Notes: generated from the letters alone by a model not told the origin. DNA of 64,000 nt from Corallococcus soli (GCF_014930455.1 NZ_JAAIYO010000003.1:310001-374000), one strand, 5' to 3'. Positions 29,433-38,468 are shown, numbered from the stretch's first letter. Translations and numbers: made by a program.

Positions 29433-30029
29433 ATGGACGGCAAGCCCCGCAGCGACGAGACCCCGGAGACGCAGTCCCCCGCCAGCGAGGCGGGGGAGGC
29501 TTCTTCGACCGACTTCCCGGAGGACCGCGAGGCCGCATCGGACGGCGAGGTGACGCGGCTCCAGACGGAGCTGGAGGCGGCCCGCCGCCGGGTGAACGAG
29601 CTGGCCCGGGCCTACCAGGACCTCAACAAGGACCGCGAGGAGTTCAAGCAGCGGCTGACGCGCGAGCGTGAGCGGATGATCGACGTGGAGCGCGGCAATG
29701 TCGCCGGCACGCTCCTGGAGGCCATCGACGAGCTGGACCTGGCGCTGGGCTCCAGCCAGCAGGACACGTCCCCCCTGGCCCAGGGGGTGCGGATGATCCG
29801 CGACAGCCTCCTGGCCAAGGCCCAGGCCACCGGCATCGAGCGGCTCCAGGTGGTCGGCCGTCCCTACGACCCCAACGTGGCCGAGGCGGCGGACATGGAG
29901 ATCACCCCCGTGCCGGAGGACGACCAGAAGGTCGTCGCCGAGTTCCGCGCGGGCTACCGCCTGAAGGACCGCGTCATCCGCCCCGCCCGGGTGAAGGTGG
30001 CCCGGTACGTGGCCCCGGCCCAGGCCTGA
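29433..30029 (+). CDS. grpE: Nucleotide exchange factor GrpE
   Basis: GrpE releases ADP from DnaK. The 198-residue protein has a disordered acidic N-terminus (about 1-38), a long coiled coil (about 40-90, EVTRLQTELEAARRRVNELARAYQDL), and the C-terminal beta domain with the conserved GIERL...GRPYDPNVAEAADM, VAEFRAGYRLKDRVIRPARVKVAR. Length fits. dnaK and dnaJ are not adjacent. An HtrA-type protease follows, so this is a small protein-quality-control neighbourhood together with ftsH. Confidence 0.95.
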   Translation: MDGKPRSDETPETQSPASEAGEASSTDFPEDREAASDGEVTRLQTELEAARRRVNELARAYQDLNKDREEFKQRLTRERERMIDVERGNVAGTLLEAIDELDLALGSSQQDTSPLAQGVRMIRDSLLAKAQATGIERLQVVGRPYDPNVAEAADMEITPVPEDDQKVVAEFRAGYRLKDRVIRPARVKVARYVAPAQA

Positions 30030-30061
30030 GCGGCCCGGCGCCCGGCGCCGGAGTCGTCCAC

Positions 30062-30110
30062 GGAGGCCCCCTTCCTGATCGCCAGCGCGTCGGGAAGGGT
30101 GGGGCCCTCC
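30062..30110 (+). terminator. Imperfect hairpin between grpE and the HtrA gene
   Basis: GGAGGCCCCCTTCC (30062-30075) can pair with GGGAAGGGTGGGGCCCTCC (30092-30110) with small bulges. No T-tract follows, so termination would be weak or Rho-assisted. Confidence 0.35.
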
Positions 30111-30131
30111 ACGCTGTTGGGGCCTGACGCC

Positions 30132-31664
30132 ATGGCCCGCCGTGTAAGCTGCCGCTCCGTGCCCGTCCGACTGTTCAGCGTTCTCTGCGTGTTGGCGCTC
30201 GCCCCGGTGGCGGAGGCCGCCGAGGATCCGCTCCTGCCCTGGCTCCAGGCCCGGGTGCGCGAACACACCGCCTTCTTCGCCGCCCCGCCACCGCCCTCCG
30301 TCGTGAGCGAGGGCACGGTGGGCCCCTCCGCCCTGTGGCGTGAGCGCGCGCCCGGGAGCGCGGGCGTCCCCCAGTTCGTCCCGCCCACGTCGCTGGCGCC
30401 GTTGATCCGCGCCGTGGAGGCGGGCGTCGTGAACATCACCACGGTGGGCCCCGGGGCGCTGCCGGGGGCGGTGAAGCGCTCCACCGGCTCCGGTTTCGTG
30501 CTGACGCCCGACGGGCTCGTCGTCACCAACAACCACGTGGTGGCCAACGCCCAGGGCCCGGTGGTGGCCCCGAAGGGCGGCGTCACCCCGAACAAGGGGG
30601 GCCCGCGCGAGGTGCCCGTCCAGCAGGTGTCCGTGCGGCTGGCGGACGGCCGCGAGTTCCCCGCGGAGGTGGTGGGCCGCGACGCGTCCACGGACGTGGC
30701 GCTCCTGCGCCTGAGCGGCGCGGGGCTGGGGACGCTGCCGGCGGTGTTCCTGGGGGACTCGGACGTGTTGGAGGTGGGGGACTGGGTGGTGGCCATCGGC
30801 AACCCGTTCGGCCTGGACCACTCGGTGGCGCACGGGATGATCTCCGCGAAGGAGCGCGTGCTGGGCGTGGGCCAGTTCGACGACTTCATCCAGACGGACG
30901 CGCTCATCAACCCCGGCAACTCCGGCGGCCCGCTCTTCAACATGCGCGGCGAGGTGATTGGCGTGAACACCGCCATCATCAGCGAGGGCCAGGGCATCGG
31001 CTTCGCGGTGCCCATCAACCTGGTGAAGGACCTGCTGCCCAACCTGCGGGAGAACGGCAAGCTGGAGCGCGGGTGGCTGGGCGTCGTCATCAACGAGGAC
31101 GGCCAGCACTCCACCACCACGGCGCCGGTGGTGAAGGACGTCTACCGGGGCAGCCCCGCCGCCGCCGCGAACATCCGCCCCGGGGACCGGCTGGTGGCGG
31201 TGAACGGCCGGCCCATTGGCAGCTACCTCCAGCTGCTGCGCAAGGTGGCGCTCCTGGCCCCGGGCACGGAGGCGAAGCTGACGCTCCTGCGCGAGGGCGG
31301 CACCCAGGAGGTCGCGGTGCGGCTGGTGGCGCGCCCAGCGCAGGAGGCCACCGAGGGCCTGGCCAACCGGGGCGGCAGCACCACGAACGACCTGGGGCTC
31401 GTCCTGCGCGACCTGACGCCGGAGGTGGCCGCGCCCCTGGGCTACGACGCCTTCGTGGGCGCGCTGGTGTCCGGCATCGTCCCGCGCAGCGCGGCGGAGC
31501 AGTCCGGCCTGCGCGCCGGCGACGTCATCACCGAGGTGAACCGTCGCCGGGTGAAGGACGCCGCCGGGGTGAAGGCCGCCCTGGAGCGGGGCAGCGCGGG
31601 GGCCAGCATCCTCCTGCGCGTCCAGCGGGGCGACGCGCTCCAGTACATCGCCATCGCCCGCTGA
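30132..31664 (+). CDS. HtrA/DegP-like periplasmic serine protease
   Basis: The 510-residue protein has a Sec signal (VPVRLFSVLCVLALAPVAEA). It has a trypsin-like domain with the triad His135 (VTNNHVVA), Asp188 (STDVALLRL) and Ser264 (INPGNSGGPLF), and two PDZ domains (about 325-405 and 415-500, each with a GL/GDRLVAVNG-type loop). About 20 residues (VVAPKGGVTPNKGGPREVPV) are inserted after the catalytic His, resembling a short LA loop. ATG at 30132 is used. GTG at 30159, 9 bases after a TAAGCT that could be a -10 box, would also leave an intact signal peptide. It probably degrades damaged envelope proteins. Confidence 0.92.
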   Translation: MARRVSCRSVPVRLFSVLCVLALAPVAEAAEDPLLPWLQARVREHTAFFAAPPPPSVVSEGTVGPSALWRERAPGSAGVPQFVPPTSLAPLIRAVEAGVVNITTVGPGALPGAVKRSTGSGFVLTPDGLVVTNNHVVANAQGPVVAPKGGVTPNKGGPREVPVQQVSVRLADGREFPAEVVGRDASTDVALLRLSGAGLGTLPAVFLGDSDVLEVGDWVVAIGNPFGLDHSVAHGMISAKERVLGVGQFDDFIQTDALINPGNSGGPLFNMRGEVIGVNTAIISEGQGIGFAVPINLVKDLLPNLRENGKLERGWLGVVINEDGQHSTTTAPVVKDVYRGSPAAAANIRPGDRLVAVNGRPIGSYLQLLRKVALLAPGTEAKLTLLREGGTQEVAVRLVARPAQEATEGLANRGGSTTNDLGLVLRDLTPEVAAPLGYDAFVGALVSGIVPRSAAEQSGLRAGDVITEVNRRRVKDAAGVKAALERGSAGASILLRVQRGDALQYIAIAR

Positions 31665-31695
31665 AGCGGTGGGGCCCGCCAGGGGCCCCCCGCGC

Positions 31696-32334
31696 CTACT
31701 TCGAGCCGGCGGCGTCCTTGCCGTTGAGCCACAGGCCCATGTGTCCGCCGCTGCGGCCCTCGGTGAGGAGCACGCTCTCCACGCGGGCGTTCACGCCGTA
31801 GATCTTCCCGCCGCCCTTCTTGGGCATGGACCACACGCTCTGCGGCGTGAAGACGACCTGCGCGCGCACGCCCCGCGTGGAGAACAGCCGGCTGAAGACG
31901 CCGCCGTTCCACCCGTCCGGCGCCGTGCCGCTCACCGTGAGGTAGTTCATCAGCGGGTTGCCCTGGGCGTCCGTCTTCTTGGGCGCGCCGTGGGTGAGCG
32001 CGTACTTCCCGCCCCCGAAGAAGGGCGTGATGTTGATGGTGTAGTCGTTGGTGCCGGGGTTGTAGTCGCCCGCGGACAGCATGGTGGCGTCGTCCTCGGT
32101 GATGATCATGTACAGCTTCTTGCCCGTGTACTTCTTGCGGAAGGCCTCCGCGTTGGCCTTGCACTGAGGGTCCACGAAGGCCCCGTCGCACTCGCCCACG
32201 TACTTCTCCAGGAAGGCCCCCAGGCCACCCAGGGGCTCGGACTCGTCGCGCAGCTTCGCGAAGCGCTTGTCCACGTCAGCCAGGGCGAGCGTGGGCACAA
32301 GGAGGGCAAAGGCGACGGCCAGGAAGCGGTTCAC
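31696..32334 (-). CDS. Secreted protein of unknown function
   Basis: The 212-residue protein has a Sec signal (MNRFLAVAFALLVPTLALA, cleavage before DVDKRF) and a GTG start with GGAG 9 bases upstream. The mature part has two Cys (in VGECDGAFVDPQC), YMIITEDDATMLSAGDYNPGTNDYTINITPFFGGG, and a basic C-terminus. I recognise no characterised family. It seems to be a small myxobacterial periplasmic protein. It converges on the HtrA gene, separated by a GC-rich inverted repeat (31671-31689). Confidence 0.65.
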   Translation of the reverse strand: MNRFLAVAFALLVPTLALADVDKRFAKLRDESEPLGGLGAFLEKYVGECDGAFVDPQCKANAEAFRKKYTGKKLYMIITEDDATMLSAGDYNPGTNDYTINITPFFGGGKYALTHGAPKKTDAQGNPLMNYLTVSGTAPDGWNGGVFSRLFSTRGVRAQVVFTPQSVWSMPKKGGGKIYGVNARVESVLLTEGRSGGHMGLWLNGKDAAGSK

Positions 32335-32440
32335 GGGCGGAGACTCCAGAAGAAGAGGGGGATGACGACCGGGGGATGCTGCCACTTTCGGCCGCGCCGG
32401 GGGCAGGGCTTTCCCATGGGTGGGGTACGGTGGGGCGGGG

Positions 32441-32486
32441 TGGATGTAGGTAGATAAGTTGCCTACATGTAGCCACCATGTAGTTT
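32441..32486 (+). promoter_or_regulatory. ATGTAG repeats and possible promoter of the PilZ gene
   Basis: ATGTAG occurs at 32444-32449, 32467-32472 and 32478-32483. The middle copy lies in a perfect palindrome CTACATGTAG (32463-32472). TTGCCT (32459-32464) and TAGTTT (32481-32486), 16 bp apart, could be the promoter, so the repeats would overlap it as an operator. Confidence 0.35.
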
Positions 32487-32522
32487 GTCCCTGTCACCCC
32501 CTGTTTCGGAGGCACCCCCGCC

Positions 32523-32882
32523 ATGAACACCCAGCCGCAGGAACGCCGCACCCACCTCCGATTCGACAAGATCTTCACCGTGTACCTGTCCACGCAGGAC
32601 GGGATGATGCGGGGGATTGGCCGCAACATCAGCGCGCGGGGCATGTTCATCGAGGTGCGCGACTCGCTGGGGCTGGGCGAGAAGCTGAAGGTGACGTTCG
32701 CGGGCGAGGACGGCACGGAGATGACGTGCCTGTGCGAGGTGCGCTACCAGGTGGCGCTGGCCTTCGGGCGCAAGGATGGGCGTCCGGGCAACAGCCGTGG
32801 CGTGGGCCTGCGCATCGTGGCGTACGAGACGATGGACGACGCGCCGCTGCTCCTGGTGGACCGCGAGCGGGTGATGCACTGA
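32523..32882 (+). CDS. PilZ-domain protein (c-di-GMP receptor)
   Basis: The 119-residue protein is a single PilZ domain. RRTHLR near the N-terminus supplies the RxxxR motif, and NISARGMFIE supplies the (D/N)xSxxG motif, the two elements that bind cyclic di-GMP. The remaining beta-barrel strands (LKVTFAGEDGTEMTCLCEVRYQV, GVGLRIVAY) fit. The protein probably transmits c-di-GMP levels to a partner such as motility or polysaccharide machinery, but which partner is unknown. It converges on gdhA. Confidence 0.88.
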   Translation: MNTQPQERRTHLRFDKIFTVYLSTQDGMMRGIGRNISARGMFIEVRDSLGLGEKLKVTFAGEDGTEMTCLCEVRYQVALAFGRKDGRPGNSRGVGLRIVAYETMDDAPLLLVDRERVMH

Positions 32883-32889
32883 AAGACCG

Positions 32890-32935
32890 CGGGGCACGGC
32901 CCTTCCCCTCTGAAGCGGGAAGACACCGTGCCCCG
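32890..32935. terminator. Bidirectional hairpin between the PilZ gene and gdhA
   Basis: CGGGGCACGG (32890-32899) and CCGTGCCCCG (32926-32935) form a perfect 10-bp stem. Inside it CTTCCC (32902-32907) pairs with GGGAAG (32917-32922). It sits between convergent stop codons. T-tracts are lacking. Confidence 0.5.
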
Positions 32936-32961
32936 GGCGTGGGACGTCGAAGGAGCTGGGA

Positions 32962-34512
32962 CTACTGCGAGAAGCCTTCGAGCAGGTAGTGCGCTTCGAT
33001 GCGCTTGAGCGCGAGGATCATCGCGGCGCAGCGGCTGTCCACGTTCTTGCCGATGCAGTACGGGCGGCTGTCGTGCATCTCCGTCTTGCGCGGCTGGTTG
33101 CGCGAGATGTCGCGGATGATGCGGTAGTTGCGCTTCATGGCGCGCTCGAGGCGCTGATCGACCTCCGCCTCGCTCCAGCGCTCCATGCGCTTGTTCTGGA
33201 TCCACTCGTAGTAGCTGACCGTCACGCCGCCGGCGTTGGCGATGATGTCCGGGATGAGCTCGATGCCGCGCTTCTGCAGGACGCGGTCGGCCTCCGGGGT
33301 GGTGGGGCCGTTGGCGCCCTCGGCGATGAGCTTCACCTTCAGGCGCTCGGCGACGTCGGCGGTGATCTCGCCCCCCAGGGCGGCGGGGACGAGGATGTCC
33401 GCCTGCACGTCCCAGAGGTCCTTCTTCTCGATGCGCTGGGCGCCGGGGAACCCGATGACGGAGCGCTTGAGGTTCTTCGGGTCGGCCACGTAGGCGGCCA
33501 GCGCGTTCACGTCGATGCCGTCGCCGTTGAAGATGGAGCCGTCGGCGTCGTTCACCGCGAGCAGGCGCGCGCCCATGTTGCCCAGGATGATGGCGGCGTG
33601 GCTGCCCACGTTGCCGAAGCCCTGGAGGACGAAGGTCTTGCCCTTCACGCTCTCGCCGCGGTCGGCGTAGTAGTCCTCGATGCAGAACGCGACGCCCTGG
33701 CCGGTGGCCTTGCCGCGGCCTTCCGAACCGCCGATGCGCACGTCCTTGCCGGTGACGATGCCGCGCAGGTTGTGGCGCTCGCGCTCACCGTCGGAGAACT
33801 GGCGGTAGAGCAGCGCCATGATCTCCGGGTTCGTGCCCACGTCCGGCGCCGGGATGTCGATGTTCGGCCCGATGAGGCTCTTGAGCCGGTACATGAAGCG
33901 CAGGGTGATGGCTTGGATCTCCTCGCGGCCGTACTCGCGGGGATCGATCTGGATGCCGCCCTTGCCGCCGCCGAAGGGAACCTCCGCGATGGCGGTCTTC
34001 CAGGTCATCTCCGCGGCGAGCGCCTTGAAGAGGTCCAGGGACACTTCGCGGTGGTAGCGCAGGCCGCCCTTGTAGGGGCCACGGGCCTGGTTGTGCTGGA
34101 CGCGGTAGGCCTTGAAGCGCTGCGACTCACCGGGGACCAGCTGGTAGACGAGCCCGTCCGGCAGGCGCAGGTGGCCGTGGCGGATGGCGACGTCGGAGCC
34201 CAGCAGCGCGCGGCCGTTGAGGATGATGTTGCCGTTGGCCAGGCGCTCCAGGCCCTCGGTGTTGCGCACCTGCGTGACGGACAGGTCGGCGAAGGACTTG
34301 GCCTCCTCGGGCAGCAGGGGGACGAGCCGGTCCTTGAGCTTCGCGGTGACGTAGAAGATGTGCTCGTAGTCGGGCTCCTCGAGCTCCAGACGCACCCGCT
34401 TGTCCAGGCCGATGAGATCCGCCGCGAAGTGGAAGATCTCCATCGCCTCCGTGTAGATGGTGCGCTTGGGCGTAGGGGCCGGGGCGCGCATGAAAGTCTC
34501 TTCGCTGGCCAT
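32962..34512 (-). CDS. gdhA: Glutamate dehydrogenase (Glu/Leu/Phe/Val dehydrogenase family)
   Basis: The enzyme interconverts glutamate with 2-oxoglutarate and ammonia. The 516-residue protein has GPYKGGLRYH (substrate Lys148), the catalytic lysine loop PFGGGKGGI (Lys184), PAPDVGTNPEIMALL, and a Rossmann domain with LQGFGNVGSHAA. It also has IAEGANGPTTPEAD and IIANAGGVTVSYYEW. The N-terminus is about 80 residues longer than minimal hexameric enzymes and contains no obvious extra domain. The ATG at 34512 has AAGGAG 11 bases upstream. A good promoter and a palindrome lie upstream. Coenzyme preference cannot be told. Confidence 0.95.
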   Translation of the reverse strand: MASEETFMRAPAPTPKRTIYTEAMEIFHFAADLIGLDKRVRLELEEPDYEHIFYVTAKLKDRLVPLLPEEAKSFADLSVTQVRNTEGLERLANGNIILNGRALLGSDVAIRHGHLRLPDGLVYQLVPGESQRFKAYRVQHNQARGPYKGGLRYHREVSLDLFKALAAEMTWKTAIAEVPFGGGKGGIQIDPREYGREEIQAITLRFMYRLKSLIGPNIDIPAPDVGTNPEIMALLYRQFSDGERERHNLRGIVTGKDVRIGGSEGRGKATGQGVAFCIEDYYADRGESVKGKTFVLQGFGNVGSHAAIILGNMGARLLAVNDADGSIFNGDGIDVNALAAYVADPKNLKRSVIGFPGAQRIEKKDLWDVQADILVPAALGGEITADVAERLKVKLIAEGANGPTTPEADRVLQKRGIELIPDIIANAGGVTVSYYEWIQNKRMERWSEAEVDQRLERAMKRNYRIIRDISRNQPRKTEMHDSRPYCIGKNVDSRCAAMILALKRIEAHYLLEGFSQ

Positions 34513-34572
34513 GATGGAACGTGCTCCTTGAGGGCCCTTCCTGAGTGGGGGCCGCAGGGGAAAGCGGGGCCC

Positions 34573-34601
34573 TTATGTGCACAGGCTCCACAGGGGGTCA
34601 A
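34573..34601 (-). promoter_or_regulatory. Likely promoter of gdhA
   Basis: On the minus strand TTGACC (34601-34596) and ACATAA (34578-34573) are separated by 17 bp, placing transcription start near 34566 and giving a leader of about 54 nt. Confidence 0.5.
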
Positions 34602-34620
34602 CCGCTGCGGAGATCGTCAA

Positions 34621-34639
34621 TTCTCCAAATAGTGGAGAA
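34621..34639. promoter_or_regulatory. Perfect 7-5-7 palindrome upstream of the gdhA promoter
   Basis: TTCTCCA (34621-34627) and TGGAGAA (34633-34639) are perfectly inverted around AATAG. The element is centred about 64 bp upstream of the inferred gdhA transcription start, a usual place for an activator site. The regulator is unknown. Confidence 0.4.
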
Positions 34640-34763
34640 AAGACGCGCACTTAGCCGACGCGCTGTGTCACCCCGCCGGATGCGCCGTGTCATGGATGTC
34701 AGGGCTTCTGGATGGAAGAAGCGGCGGTGACTTCGGGCGGGCGAGCGGTGGGCGAAATTCTGC

Positions 34764-34792
34764 TTGCGGGGCCCGGAACCGGATGGTACTTA
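34764..34792 (+). promoter_or_regulatory. Promoter of tRNA-Thr
   Basis: TTGCGG (34764-34769) and TACTTA (34787-34792) are separated by exactly 17 bp. The inferred start is about 14 nt before the mature tRNA 5' end. Confidence 0.55.
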
Positions 34793-34813
34793 CGCGCCGC
34801 TTTCAGCCGTCGC

Positions 34814-34889
<76 letters not shown>

Positions 34890-34896
34890 AAAGAAG

Positions 34897-34931
34897 AAGG
34901 CCGGTTGCCCCCAGGGCAGCCGGCCTTTTTT
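34897..34931 (+). terminator. Intrinsic terminator of tRNA-Thr
   Basis: AAGGCCGGTTGCCC (34897-34910) pairs with GGGCAGCCGGCCTT (34914-34927), a 14-bp stem with one G-T wobble and a 3-nt loop, followed by a run of six T including the stem end. It is the clearest intrinsic terminator in the window. Confidence 0.85.
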
Positions 34932-34958
34932 GTTTCCAGGCGTGGCCTGGAGGTCCGC

Positions 34959-36320
34959 ATGCGGCTGCCGTGGTGGGTGCTGTGCCTGCTCTGGGCGCTG
35001 GTGGGGTGCGGTGGGGCAGCGCGGGTCATCCGGATCGAGACGGGCGCGGGTTCTCCGCCCATCGTCCATGCTCCCCGCGCGGAAGGTGTCGCCGGAGCGA
35101 TTGAGCTGGATGACGACGCGGTGCGGTCGGCGGTGGCGCGGTGGGCTCGGACCCTTTCTCTGTCCGTGCATCCCCAGGAGGCGGCCCGACGCCTGTTCGA
35201 GGTGGATCCCCGGAGCGGGTCGTATCTCTTCGACGTGCGCAGCCGACGGATGAACCCGCTGGGTCCTGGCGAGCACCTGACGGCCGAGGTGTCCCATGCG
35301 GATGCGGAGCTGACGCGTGCCTATCTGCGCTGGTGCGTGCGGACGGGGCGTCAGGGTGACTGTCTGGGGCTGTTGGCGGAGGGGCCCATGCTCACGGGAG
35401 ATGCGCGTTTCACGCTGGCCATGGCCATGGCGAGGGGCGCGGTGTTGGAGGCGCTCTGGGACGCGGTCAAGGACACCGCCCATCCGGAGGCGCTGATGCA
35501 GGCTGCGTTGTGGACGGCGGCCACCTACGCGCTGCTCTGGGCCGTCCCGGAGCCGATGACGAAGGGCGTGGCGGCGGTGCTCACGGCGGGGGTCATCCTC
35601 TATGTGGGTCTCGACACGTTCTGGGGGCTCGTGCAGGGCTTCCGACGTCTGATGGTCGAGGCAGACCGGGCGGTGACGTTCGATGAACTGCGCGATGCCG
35701 GGGAGCGCTTCGGGAAGGTGATGGGCCGCGACGCGGCACGGGCGTTCGTCCTGCTGACGACCGCGGCCATCGGAAGCACGGGCGCGACGCTGGGGGCGAA
35801 GCTGCAAGGGTTGCCAGGGGCCGCACAGGTAGCGGCAGGGGCTGAAGCTCGGATGGGGGTGGGGTTCGCGGTGGTGGCCCAGGTCGAAGAAGTGGCCCTG
35901 GCCGTGGACGGCTTCACCGTGACCATTGCCCCAGGGGCCGTGGCGATGTCCTCACGAGGGGCGCACACGTCGGGGAGTGGGACCGGTGCGCGTCCCGTGA
36001 AGGCGTGGAAATCCTTCAGCGGGTTCAAGAAGGCCATGGGGCCAGCGGGCCAGGGAAGACAGTGGCACCACGTTGTTGAGCAGACGCCAGGAAACGTGCA
36101 GCGGTTTGGACCCGAGTCCTTACACAATGCTGAGAACGTCATCCCCCTGGATGAGGCATTGCATCGGCGAGTGAGTTCGTTCTACTCCACGAAACAGCCT
36201 GAACTCATTGGTACATCACGCCTCACGGTGCGTCAGTGGCTGAGTACCCAATCGTATCAGGCCCAGCGTGACTTTGGCCTGTTGGCTATTGAGAACATCC
36301 GAAAAGGCCTATGGCCATGA
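34959..36320 (+). CDS. SitA-like polymorphic lipoprotein toxin
   Basis: The 453-residue protein has a lipoprotein signal (MRLPWWVLCLLWALVGC, lipobox Cys17), with GGAGG just upstream of its ATG. The middle has hydrophobic segments (about 181-226) and the DRAVTFDELRDAGERFGKVMGRDAARAFVLL stretch that I associate with SitA swarm-inhibition toxins, which myxobacteria pass between cells by outer-membrane exchange. The C-terminal tip (about 346-453) has WHHVVEQ (369-375) and SLHNAENVIPLDEALHRRVSSFYS, a His-rich nuclease-like motif. The last 300 bases are lower in GC than the rest, as expected for a swapped toxin module. It overlaps the immunity gene by 4 bp. Toxin activity is inferred. Confidence 0.78.
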   Translation: MRLPWWVLCLLWALVGCGGAARVIRIETGAGSPPIVHAPRAEGVAGAIELDDDAVRSAVARWARTLSLSVHPQEAARRLFEVDPRSGSYLFDVRSRRMNPLGPGEHLTAEVSHADAELTRAYLRWCVRTGRQGDCLGLLAEGPMLTGDARFTLAMAMARGAVLEALWDAVKDTAHPEALMQAALWTAATYALLWAVPEPMTKGVAAVLTAGVILYVGLDTFWGLVQGFRRLMVEADRAVTFDELRDAGERFGKVMGRDAARAFVLLTTAAIGSTGATLGAKLQGLPGAAQVAAGAEARMGVGFAVVAQVEEVALAVDGFTVTIAPGAVAMSSRGAHTSGSGTGARPVKAWKSFSGFKKAMGPAGQGRQWHHVVEQTPGNVQRFGPESLHNAENVIPLDEALHRRVSSFYSTKQPELIGTSRLTVRQWLSTQSYQAQRDFGLLAIENIRKGLWP

Positions 36321-36667
36321 GTGCTGATGCGCTGGTCAATCAGTTCGCCGAAAACGTGGTCGCGCAGACTGATGCAGTCTGGCGCGGTGATACCAAGGCT
36401 GCAAACAGGCATGCAAGAAAGTACATCAACGCATTCGACAAGCTTCGTGCGCTCGGGGATGAGGGTCGCCAATCGCTGACCGTGTTGTTCGAGCATCCGC
36501 GCATGGATGTTCGTGTCATGGCTGCTGCCTACCTGCTTCGTTATCGGACGAAGGATGCGATTGCGGTATTGAATGATGCAGCCAGAGGGGAGGGGTTCGT
36601 GCCCTTCAAGGCAACACAGGCGCTGAAAAGGTGGGAGGAGGGCACCTGGGCCCTCGATCCGGAGTGA
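36317..36667 (+). CDS. Probable immunity protein (SitI-like, DUF2019-like)
   Basis: The 116-residue protein overlaps the toxin stop by ATGA at 36317 and is the only candidate immunity gene. An ATG at 36311 is too close to the AAAAGG ribosome site. It is helical: QFAENVVAQTDAVWRGDTKAANRHARKYINAFDKLRALGD and VRVMAAAYLLRYRTKDAIAVLNDAARGEGFVPFKATQALKRWEEG resemble HEAT-like DUF2019 proteins, often found beside toxins. GC content is low for this genome, like the toxin tip. There is no signal peptide, so it acts in the cytoplasm. Confidence 0.72.
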   Translation: MSADALVNQFAENVVAQTDAVWRGDTKAANRHARKYINAFDKLRALGDEGRQSLTVLFEHPRMDVRVMAAAYLLRYRTKDAIAVLNDAARGEGFVPFKATQALKRWEEGTWALDPE

Positions 36668-36696
36668 CACCGGTGGAAGGAGTTCAGCGTGTGTTC

Positions 36697-38211
36697 TCAG
36701 CCCGCCATCACGCTGTCCGGGCTGGCCGGGCCGCCGTGGGAGGAGAACCGCAGGTTCGGGTCCACCACCGAGCCCTCCCGGAGCAGCTTGACGTCCGCGT
36801 GGTAGTCCATGGACATCAGCCACGGGGCCTCGTCGCTCCGACGCGGCAGGGTGTCGAGTGCGCGCTTCACGTACCCGGCGTCGAAGTCGAGCAGCGGCCG
36901 GGTCGGCATCGCCGGGTCGCTCAGCTCGGGGGTGCAGGTGGTGTGGCCGTGCGCGTCCATGTGCGTGAGCAGGCGGCAGAAGTGTTCGCACAGCAGGCCG
37001 ATCTTCAAGGTCCAGGATGCGTTGGTGTAGCCGACGGCGAAGGCGAAGTTCGGCACTCCGCTGAGCATCATGCCCCGGTAGGCCACCGTTTCCGGCAGGC
37101 GCACCGGCGCCCCGTTGACGGTCAATGCGATGCCTCCGAGCGCCTGGAGGTTCAACCCGGTCGCGGTGACGATGATGTCGGCCTCAAGCTCCCTGCCTGA
37201 CTTCAACTGGAGGCCCTTCTCGGTGAAGGTTTCGATGTGGTCCGTGGCCACCGAGGCCCGGCCGCTGGAGATGGCCTTGAAGAGGTCCGCGTCCGGGACC
37301 ACGCACAGCCGCTGATCCCACGGGTTGTAGGGCGGGTTGAAGTGCTCGTCGATGGGATAGCCCTTCGGCAGCTCCCTGGCGTTCACGAAGCGGATGAAGC
37401 GCCGGGCCGCACGCGGGAAGCGCTGACAGAAGCGCCAGAGGAAGCGCTGCAGCGCGATGTTCTTCCGCCGCGTGAGCGCGTGGGCCTGTTTCTTCGGCAG
37501 CAGCTTGCGCGCGAGCTTCGCGAACAGGTCCTCGGCGGGCGTGGGCAGGACGTAAGAGGGCGTGCGCTGGAGCATCGTCACATGCGCGGCCGTGTTTGCC
37601 ATTGCTGGCACGAGGGTCACGGCGGTGGCGCCGCTCCCGATCACGACGACGCGCTTGCCGCTGTAGTCCAGGTCCTCCGGCCAGTGCTGGGGATGGATGA
37701 CGCGGCCCTGGAAGCGCGCGGTCCCCTCGAAATGGGGCGTGAACCCCTGGTCGTAGCGGTAGTAGCCGCTGGCGCAGAACAGCCACCGGCACGAGAGCTT
37801 CTTGCGCTCCCCCGTGTCGGTGCGCTCGACGTCGACCACCCACCGGGCGTCGCTGCTGGACCAGGCGGCGCCGTGCACCCGGTGGTGGAGTCGGATCCTG
37901 CGGTCAATCCCGTACTCCGCCACGGTCTCGCGCAGGTAGGCGAGAATGGCTTCCGCGCCGGCAATCGACTTGTTGCTCGTCCACGCCTTGAATTCGTAGC
38001 CGAGCGTGTGCAGGTCCGAGTCGGAGCGAATACCGGGGTAGCGGAAGAGATCCCACGTTCCACCGGTGGCCCCACGGGCTTCGAGGACGGCGTACGACTT
38101 CGACGGGTGGTCCCGCTGGAGATAACAGGCGGCCCCAATCCCCGAGATGCCGGCACCGACGATCAGCACGTCGACGTGTTCAGGGAGGTCTGCGTCGCGC
38201 GGGGGGGACAT
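36697..38211 (-). CDS. Flavin-binding monooxygenase, Baeyer-Villiger type
   Basis: The 504-residue protein has an N-terminal FAD Rossmann motif GAGISG (19-24), and a second NADPH Rossmann motif GSGATA (192-197). Between them lies the Baeyer-Villiger fingerprint FxGxxxHxxxWP as [12 protein letters not shown] (167-178). It therefore probably inserts oxygen into a ketone or oxidises a heteroatom using NADPH and O2. The substrate is unknown. The ATG at 38211 has GGAG 6 bases upstream. It lies between the toxin pair and the RiPP operon and could be independent of both. Confidence 0.88.
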   Translation of the reverse strand: MSPPRDADLPEHVDVLIVGAGISGIGAACYLQRDHPSKSYAVLEARGATGGTWDLFRYPGIRSDSDLHTLGYEFKAWTSNKSIAGAEAILAYLRETVAEYGIDRRIRLHHRVHGAAWSSSDARWVVDVERTDTGERKKLSCRWLFCASGYYRYDQGFTPHFEGTARFQGRVIHPQHWPEDLDYSGKRVVVIGSGATAVTLVPAMANTAAHVTMLQRTPSYVLPTPAEDLFAKLARKLLPKKQAHALTRRKNIALQRFLWRFCQRFPRAARRFIRFVNARELPKGYPIDEHFNPPYNPWDQRLCVVPDADLFKAISSGRASVATDHIETFTEKGLQLKSGRELEADIIVTATGLNLQALGGIALTVNGAPVRLPETVAYRGMMLSGVPNFAFAVGYTNASWTLKIGLLCEHFCRLLTHMDAHGHTTCTPELSDPAMPTRPLLDFDAGYVKRALDTLPRRSDEAPWLMSMDYHADVKLLREGSVVDPNLRFSSHGGPASPDSVMAG

Positions 38212-38468
38212 GGCGGGCTCCGTTGCTCGGTCAGCGTGGGGGCGCGGTGAACGCCCTGAGCACGCGTTGGTCGAAGGATGGTGAAAGGAGGTCGCCCGGA
38301 CAAGGTTCAAGGGAGTTGGACCTACCGCTCGTCGCCGACCGTCTCCGGGTGGTGGGAGCCGCCGTGCCAGTTGTGTTGGACGGGCATCACCCTGCGGTCC
38401 AGGGGCGTTGTGAATGGGAGAGGGCTCCTTCAGGCTTCTGCAGAGCACATCGATATCAGGAGGCGACC

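Noticed and set aside
29059-34759. Shared 13-mer GGTGGGCGAAATT at 29059-29071 and 34747-34759
   Set aside because: A 13-base match is expected by chance several times in 64 kb, and the surrounding contexts differ (hairpin arm versus tRNA upstream region).
38212-38468. Extension of the Gly-rich ORF upstream to 38223
   Set aside because: The upstream frame has no ribosome site and no protein-like composition, whereas the ATG at 38469 is preceded by AGGAGG.
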